Origin: CAIZGX01 sp964385405
GTDB lineage: Bacteria > Bacteroidota > Bacteroidia > Flavobacteriales_D > Sanyastnellaceae
Assembly: GCA_964385405.1 (NCBI GenBank)
Contig: CAYLOT010000012.1
Span: forward strand, 13,202-77,201
Length of the DNA: 64,000 nt
Reading direction: 5' to 3'
Shown: positions 59,253 through 64,000 of the stretch, piece by piece
Numbering within the stretch: position 1 is the first letter of the stretch
Layout of the letters: each line of letters starts with the position of its first letter
Position numbers and translations under genes: made by a program
Notes under the pieces: generated by a model
Database searches by the model: none
Seen by the model: the letters and a program-made list of their open reading frames with translations, nothing else
Told to the model about the DNA's origin: nothing

Positions 59253-60638
59253 GTGCAGTTCGAACTTACAAAAGAGTTGTTGGCAGACCTCCGCAAATGG
59301 ATAGGCGAAGGGAAGGATAGTGCTGTACACGAATTTACCAAAGATCTTCACCCGGCAGACGTTGCCGAAATCATAAATGAGCTTCCCACCCAAGAAGGCG
59401 TTTACCTCTACCGCATTCTCGATGAGGAGACTGCTGCTGATGTTATGCTTGAATTGGATGAAGATATTCAAGAAACATTACTTTCTAACCTTACCAGCCG
59501 GGAAATTGCAGAAGAGCTCATCGAGAACATTGATTCCGATGATGCTGCCGACGTACTCGCTGGTTTGAGTGAGGAAAAACAAGAAGAGGTAATTGCCTTA
59601 CTTGAAGACGAAGAGCAAGCTAGCGACATCATGGACTTAATGACCTATGCTGAAGGTACGGCTGGTGCATTAATGGCTGTGGAGATGGTTACTGTAAAAC
59701 AATACTGGACCGTTGCACAGGCGATTCGCGAAATGAGAAAACAAGCAGAGGATATAGAAAACATCTACACTATTTATGTTGTAGACGAAGAAGATCATTT
59801 ACTTGGTACGTTAAGCATGAAAGCGCTAATTTTTGCCTCGGCAAGTATGCGCACCACACTTAAGGAACTTTACAAGGAATCGAAAGTTAGAACTGTTGAA
59901 GTAGATACACCCGCCGATGAAGTCATGCGTATCATGAAGAAATACGATTTGGTGGTGCTTCCTGTTTTAGATGAAGATAAAAAATTAGTAGGAAGAATTA
60001 CCATTGATGATGTTGTTGACTTGATGCAGGAAGAAGCCAACCGCGATTACCAATTGGCGAGCGGTATTTCTGAAGACGTTGAATCCAGCGATAGTATTTG
60101 GACCCTCACTCGCGCTCGACTTCCGTGGCTATTAATTGGAATGATTGGGGGAATGAGCAGTGCATACATCATTGGAGTTTTCGATATTACGGAGCACCCG
60201 GCTATGGCCGTTTTTATGCCTTTAATTGCAGCAACTGGAGGTAATGTGGGCGTGCAATCTGCCGCCCTCGTGGTGCGAGCATTGGCAAACCAAAGTGCAT
60301 TTGACGAAACTGTTTGGCAAAAGTTGGTGAAAGAATTCGGTGTTGGATTGCTGAACGCTAGCGTTTGTAGCGCACTTATTTTTCTCGCAAGCCAGTTGTT
60401 TCATTTTGAACTCATACTTAGCCTAACGGCATCACTCGCCTTGTTCTGTGTAATCATTTTCGCAAGTTTGAGTGGAACCTTTTTTCCGCTAATGCTAGAC
60501 AAATTGAAAATTGATCCCGCCTTGGCTACAGGTCCTTTCGTTACCACAGCTAATGATATTCTCGGTCTAATAATTTATTTCAGTGTTGGACATTATTTCT
60601 TAACACACTTCACCTCTCTACCCTACAGTTTATTCTAA
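59253..60638 (+). CDS. mgtE: Magnesium transporter MgtE
   Basis: A 461-residue channel: N-terminal helical Mg-sensing domain (1-130, rich in Asp/Glu: ELDEDIQETLLSNL, SDDAADVLAGL), two CBS domains (about 135-260; IYVVDEEDHLLGTLSMKAL, VVLPVLDEDKKLVGRITIDDVVD) and five transmembrane helices (about 285-460) with the pore sequence ATGGNVGVQSA. MgtE imports Mg2+ and closes when cytosolic Mg2+ is high. It starts with GTG. Its stop codon overlaps the next ATG (TAATG). Confidence 0.93.
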   Translation: MQFELTKELLADLRKWIGEGKDSAVHEFTKDLHPADVAEIINELPTQEGVYLYRILDEETAADVMLELDEDIQETLLSNLTSREIAEELIENIDSDDAADVLAGLSEEKQEEVIALLEDEEQASDIMDLMTYAEGTAGALMAVEMVTVKQYWTVAQAIREMRKQAEDIENIYTIYVVDEEDHLLGTLSMKALIFASASMRTTLKELYKESKVRTVEVDTPADEVMRIMKKYDLVVLPVLDEDKKLVGRITIDDVVDLMQEEANRDYQLASGISEDVESSDSIWTLTRARLPWLLIGMIGGMSSAYIIGVFDITEHPAMAVFMPLIAATGGNVGVQSAALVVRALANQSAFDETVWQKLVKEFGVGLLNASVCSALIFLASQLFHFELILSLTASLALFCVIIFASLSGTFFPLMLDKLKIDPALATGPFVTTANDILGLIIYFSVGHYFLTHFTSLPYSLF

Positions 60639-61576
60639 TGGGAAAAAGAATACTATTCTTAGAAACCGTTCATCCTGTTTTAGCTGAAAAACTGAGTGAA
60701 TTGGGATTTTTATGCGAGTTCAATTACAAAATTTCGTATCACGAACTTTTAAACGAAATACATTCATACAACGGCATTGTTTTAAGAAGCCGCATTTCAT
60801 TCGACGAGCAAATCATTCAAGCAGGATCGAATTTAGAATTCATTGCTCGAAGCGGATCCGGGCTAGAAATCATTGATCTTGAAAGTTGCCAACGAAATGG
60901 AGTTCAAGTTTTTTCTTCTCCTGAAGGAAACAGCGACGCTGTAGGCGAGCACGTGGTAGGAATGCTCTTGTCGATAGCTAACAACATTCATCTGGCAAAC
61001 GCTAGCGTTCGACGTAAAGAGTGGCTTCGAGAAGAACATCGTGGCTTTGAAATAAAAGGAAAAACAATAGCTCTAATCGGATTCGGTCACATGGGAAAAA
61101 GTGTGGCTAAAAAACTATCCGGATTTGAGGCCTCAATAGTAGCATTCGATAAGTATACCGAACATTCGTTCGGTTCATCGGCTAGACGTGTTTCACTTGA
61201 AGAGATATATGATACGGCCGATGTGGTTAGTTTACACCTTCCCCTGAGCGAAGAGACAAAAGACTATGCGAATGAGTCATTTTTCCAATCGTTTAAAAAA
61301 CAAATTGTTTTCATTAACACTTCGCGAGGTGCTCATTTAAATGCAACTGATTTGATGAACGCACTTGATTCAAAAAAAGTTTCTCATGCAGCACTTGACG
61401 TTCTTCCATTTGAAAAATCTTCTTTAGAGGGATTAAATGAAAATCCACTTTTCGAGAAACTACTTTCCTACCCCAATGTTCTTTTAACGCCGCACGTAGC
61501 CGGATGGACTAATGAAAGCTATTACAAACTTTCTTATGTTCTATTTGAAAAAATAAAAGAGCACTATGCTTTTTAA
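60638..61576 (+). CDS. D-2-hydroxyacid dehydrogenase (SerA-like)
   Basis: A 312-residue enzyme with a Rossmann fold: VLRSRISFDEQII, ARSGSGLEIID, NAD-binding IGFGHMGKSVA, the catalytic Arg region NTSRGAHLN, DVLPFEKSS (Glu) and TPHVAGWTNESY (His). It resembles phosphoglycerate dehydrogenase but lacks the C-terminal regulatory domain. The true substrate may be another 2-hydroxyacid. Translationally coupled to mgtE. Confidence 0.88.
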   Translation: MGKRILFLETVHPVLAEKLSELGFLCEFNYKISYHELLNEIHSYNGIVLRSRISFDEQIIQAGSNLEFIARSGSGLEIIDLESCQRNGVQVFSSPEGNSDAVGEHVVGMLLSIANNIHLANASVRRKEWLREEHRGFEIKGKTIALIGFGHMGKSVAKKLSGFEASIVAFDKYTEHSFGSSARRVSLEEIYDTADVVSLHLPLSEETKDYANESFFQSFKKQIVFINTSRGAHLNATDLMNALDSKKVSHAALDVLPFEKSSLEGLNENPLFEKLLSYPNVLLTPHVAGWTNESYYKLSYVLFEKIKEHYAF

Positions 61577-61577
61577 A

Positions 61578-62126
61578 TTACTTTTTCAAACAACGCATTC
61601 TCTCTTTCTCCCAAATCGCTTTTGTTTCTTTGCTGAACGCTTTATCGAATTCTATCTTCCGCGTTTTTGAGCTATACATGCATCTGGCATAAGGACTCGA
61701 CTGAAGCTCTTCGCTAAATCCTTCAACAGAAATTTCCATTGAAACCTGAAGCTCTAGAACAAATCCGATTTTCCAATCTTTATCGGGAATGTTGTCGGTA
61801 ACAACCTCCAACATCTTTGTAAGATAACCGTCCTTTTCGAAAGAGATGTGATAGATTGCATTGGGACGAAGAAAGAACTCGAAATTCCCACGGTCACTAA
61901 ACGTATCGAACGTTGCCTTTTTGGTTTCAGCCCCTATTAATTCTACGCTTATTCGTGTAGGCATTTCTGCATCTGTATCATTTGCAATGGTTACACCTAT
62001 CACATGAACCAACTTGTCGTTTTTCTTTTCAGCAGCCAACCAATCAGGAAGACTTTTTTTCTGAGCAAAAGAACCTGTTGCGAACACTTGAAATGCAACT
62101 ACCAAAAGGAATGAAATGCGTGGCAT
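61578..62126 (-). CDS. Exported hypothetical protein
   Basis: A 182-residue protein with a signal peptide (cut near SFAQ, residue 22), then a beta-rich domain (VIGVTIANDTDAEMPTRISVEL, NFEFFLRPNAIYHISFEKDGY) that resembles a carboxypeptidase-regulatory fold, and a basic, cysteine-containing end. The ATG at 62126 is chosen over 62207 because it starts the signal peptide and avoids overlap with hemJ; a -7-like box TACCTTTA lies 17 bases before it. Function unknown. Confidence 0.72.
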   Translation of the reverse strand: MPRISFLLVVAFQVFATGSFAQKKSLPDWLAAEKKNDKLVHVIGVTIANDTDAEMPTRISVELIGAETKKATFDTFSDRGNFEFFLRPNAIYHISFEKDGYLTKMLEVVTDNIPDKDWKIGFVLELQVSMEISVEGFSEELQSSPYARCMYSSKTRKIEFDKAFSKETKAIWEKERMRCLKK

Positions 62127-62169
62127 GTTAATATCGATTTTTATAAAGGTAAGAAATTCTAGGTCGAAT

Positions 62170-62709
62170 TTAAACTTGTCCGCGCTTTCTATAGTTTGAA
62201 TAGGCACGAATTGCGAAGGTCAGAATTAATGCAATCCCGATTATGCTTAATACTCCCCACACCCAGCTAAGTTCATCTTTTCGAACAACTAAAAAAACCA
62301 CGGCTATGAGAATTAATGTGCTTACTTCATTGAGCATTCGCATGTGATAAGCCTTGTATGATCTGCGGGCTTCGTATAAATTCTTAAAAATTCGCTGACC
62401 TAAAACTTGATAAACAAACAAACAAGACACAAAAAACAGTTTCAGCAACATCCACGGTTGGGTCAAATATCCCGGATTAAAATAAAGCAATGCTAACCCC
62501 AGAATAAGCGTTAGAACAGCACTTGGCCATGTAATAATGTACCAAAGGCGCCATTCCATAAGCTTGTACTGCTTAACAAGAATTTCACGCTCTAGCTCCT
62601 CTTTGCTTTCTAGGGCTTCGGCGTGATAAACGAATAGTCTAAAGATGTAAAATAAACCTGCAAACCAGGTAACTACAAAAATGATATGTAGCGCTTTTAC
62701 TGTATCCAT
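62170..62709 (-). CDS. hemJ: Protoporphyrinogen IX oxidase HemJ
   Basis: A 179-residue membrane protein with four or five helices, the conserved His8 in MDTVKALHIIFVVTWFAGL and a lysine in WMLLKLFFV, both typical of HemJ (UPF0093), which oxidises protoporphyrinogen IX in heme synthesis. The family wording RLFVYHAEA and WRLWYIITWPSAVLT fits. Its ATG shares a base with the stop codon of the upstream thioesterase gene, so the two are coupled. Confidence 0.92.
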   Translation of the reverse strand: MDTVKALHIIFVVTWFAGLFYIFRLFVYHAEALESKEELEREILVKQYKLMEWRLWYIITWPSAVLTLILGLALLYFNPGYLTQPWMLLKLFFVSCLFVYQVLGQRIFKNLYEARRSYKAYHMRMLNEVSTLILIAVVFLVVRKDELSWVWGVLSIIGIALILTFAIRAYSNYRKRGQV

Positions 62710-63224
62710 TAATCAAACAATGCTTTGAGTTCAGTTGCCTCTTCAGGTTTCATTTTTCCCGCCAATATTAACCGAAGTTGCCTTCTTCTTAATGCGCCAT
62801 CAAATCTGTGCTTCTCTTCTTTAGATTCTGGCAACAATTCGGGTACATGTATCGGACTTCCCATTTGATCTACTGCAACGAAAGTATAGATCGCTTCATT
62901 GCATTTAATCTTTTCTCCTGTCGTATGATGTTCAACATAAATATCCATAAACACCTCCATTGAAGTCGCGAAACTTCTTGAAACCTTGGCTTCGATAATA
63001 ACAATATCACCGAGTTTTATTGGATGTTGAAAGGAAACGTTATTTACCGCAGCGGTCACCACAACTCGCTTGCACAACCGATGCGCCGAAATCGCCGAGG
63101 CAACATCGAGCCAATTCAATAGCTGTCCACCCATAAGGTTTCCAAGTGTATTCGTATTTTCAGGAAGAACGATGTGCGTGGCAATCGTTAATGTCTCCTT
63201 TGCAGATACTTGCTTCATTCCCAT
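62709..63224 (-). CDS. Acyl-CoA thioesterase (BACH/YciA-like hotdog)
   Basis: A 171-residue hotdog protein with the BACH/YciA pattern: HIVLPENTNTLGNLMGGQLLNWLDVASAISAHRLCKR (the Asn and Asp region), NNVSFQHPIKLGDIVIIEAKVSRS and EAIYTFVAVD. Such enzymes hydrolyse medium- and long-chain acyl-CoA. A different subfamily from the YbgC-like enzyme at 45.2 kb. It overlaps the glycosyltransferase gene by 10 bases and hemJ by one. Confidence 0.9.
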   Translation of the reverse strand: MGMKQVSAKETLTIATHIVLPENTNTLGNLMGGQLLNWLDVASAISAHRLCKRVVVTAAVNNVSFQHPIKLGDIVIIEAKVSRSFATSMEVFMDIYVEHHTTGEKIKCNEAIYTFVAVDQMGSPIHVPELLPESKEEKHRFDGALRRRQLRLILAGKMKPEEATELKALFD

Positions 63225-64000
63225 TTATTTTTCAATTTATAGTAAGCCTCTTCAACATGTTTCGCTTGAATAACATCGATGCACTTGTTATGCATGCCAT
63301 ATTTGCAATGATTCCCTAACTTCGAACAAGGTCTTCCCTTTCTTTTCGCTTGCAAATATGCAGTGTGCATATGCTCTCCCACTGCGGGTTTCGGCCTGTA
63401 AACACCCATTCCTAAATCGGGAGTAGTACACCCCCACAATGTAATTATATCTTTTCTGAATGCAGCTGCAATGTGCATCATACCTGTATCACCGCACACA
63501 ACCGCTCTGGAATTCTCCACCAATCGAGCGCTCTCATGGACGTTACACCTTCCAATTAAATCAAGATGAAATGGTGAATGATTCAATGGCATTGAATCTT
63601 CCTTTCCACCTATCCAAACAATACGTTCTTCATGAAAACGTTCAGACAGCTCCATCCAGTTTTCTGCACTCCAACGTTTTCCTTCATGTGCTCCACCCAC
63701 GGCGAATACAGTGTATCCTTCTTCAATAAACGTCTCTGGAAGAATCTCTTGAATTGCATTCGTTGTTGAAGGAATGAAATACTCCAAACCTCTCCCATCA
63801 TTTTCTAACTTAAAGGTTTTGAGAGTATCTAAATAACGATCGACAATGTGTTCAATTGGACCTTTCCAAATACCCAAATTTACTTGAATCCATTTGCGGA
63901 AATTCTGCTTGTTCACATGAAAAGAAAGCGATCCCAACTTCTTGCGAATACTGCGCGAACGCAAACTGTTTTGAAGATCTATGATGTAATCGAAATTCTC
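63215..64000 (-). CDS. Glycosyltransferase family 9 (heptosyltransferase-like), partial
   Basis: About 261 residues of a GT9-type transferase; the frame stays open to the right edge, so the N-terminus is missing. Visible are FDYIIDLQNSLRSR, YTVFAVGGAHEGKRWSAENWMEL, IVWIGGKEDS and RAVVCGDTGMMHIAAAFRKDIITLWGCT, the donor-binding region of heptosyltransferases. It probably adds a sugar to LPS or a similar surface glycan. A CxxxxxxxC-rich end (CSKLGNHCKYGMHNKC) is typical of Bacteroidota members. Confidence 0.9.
   Translation of the reverse strand, partial: ENFDYIIDLQNSLRSRSIRKKLGSLSFHVNKQNFRKWIQVNLGIWKGPIEHIVDRYLDTLKTFKLENDGRGLEYFIPSTTNAIQEILPETFIEEGYTVFAVGGAHEGKRWSAENWMELSERFHEERIVWIGGKEDSMPLNHSPFHLDLIGRCNVHESARLVENSRAVVCGDTGMMHIAAAFRKDIITLWGCTTPDLGMGVYRPKPAVGEHMHTAYLQAKRKGRPCSKLGNHCKYGMHNKCIDVIQAKHVEEAYYKLKNKWE

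Noticed and set aside
59239..59304. 21-codon ORF before mgtE
   Set aside because: It overlaps the conserved mgtE start in another frame and has no features; at most it could modulate translation.
1..64000. CRISPR arrays, rRNA genes, tRNA genes, prophage or insertion sequences
   Set aside because: I looked for short direct repeats, structural RNA signatures, integrase/transposase motifs and terminal repeats by eye and saw none.

Overview
The window looks like a chromosomal segment of a moderately AT-rich Bacteroidota bacterium, most likely a Flavobacteriales lineage. The evidence is the -7 promoter box TAnnTTTG ahead of many genes, type III glutamine synthetase, a long-form NusB, secreted proteins with C-terminal type IX secretion (T9SS) sorting domains, a T9SS plug protein, and a PorE-like TPR/PD40/OmpA protein. 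I see no rRNA, tRNA, insertion sequence, prophage or CRISPR array. Genes are dense, often overlap by 1 to 8 bases, and no non-coding gap exceeds 300 bp.

Layout: 1-6.2 kb (minus) prfA (partial), purM, a PorE-like protein and glnN. 6.3-11 kb (plus) an operon of an inactive-looking S9-type protein, tgt, an LptF/G permease and an SDR. 11.1-16.8 kb a RadD-like helicase, tsaD behind a degenerate ApbE-like lipoprotein, the T9SS plug and a secreted carboxypeptidase-regulatory-like protein. 16.8-25.4 kb secreted M28 peptidase, SGNH/PKD protein, an orphan small-RNA-like unit, a four-module glucan-binding-like T9SS cargo divergent from a GH13 amylase, a PDZ protein, a glycosyltransferase and tadA. 25.4-31 kb an MksB/MksF/MksE (MukBEF-like) condensin operon with a hidden 35-codon ORF, followed by two paralogous exported Cys proteins. 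31-37.2 kb deaD with a structured leader, yajC, a DUF1573 lipoprotein, a pRiA4b-ORF3-like protein, rpe, coaE and a TPR/CsgG-like lipoprotein. 37.2-43.1 kb two overlapping tiny membrane-protein ORFs, a 2H-like protein, an MFS transporter, prolyl oligopeptidase and an ABC-F protein. 43.1-50.3 kb an Fe-S/tRNA-modification operon (thioesterase, trmB, Mrp, NifU domain), a second GH13 amylase, a WD40 protein, an RRM protein, DUF2797 and another T9SS cargo. 50.4-64 kb a TlpA-like thioredoxin protein, a helical protein, miaA, nusB, leucine dehydrogenase, PCD, NlpC/P60, a metzincin-like protease, mgtE, a 2-hydroxyacid dehydrogenase, hemJ, an acyl-CoA thioesterase and a partial GT9 glycosyltransferase.

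The most unusual material is the condensin operon, which has a consensus promoter, a palindrome at the predicted transcript start, a short-armed SMC ATPase, a microORF coupled on both sides, a kleisin and a KITE-like subunit, and no adjacent MksG/JetD nuclease. Also notable are nine genes whose -7 box lies exactly 4 bases before the ATG, which predicts leaderless mRNAs; the tandem tiny membrane ORFs at 37.3 kb; the orphan small-RNA unit at 19.4 kb; and several proteins that keep an enzyme fold but have lost catalytic residues.
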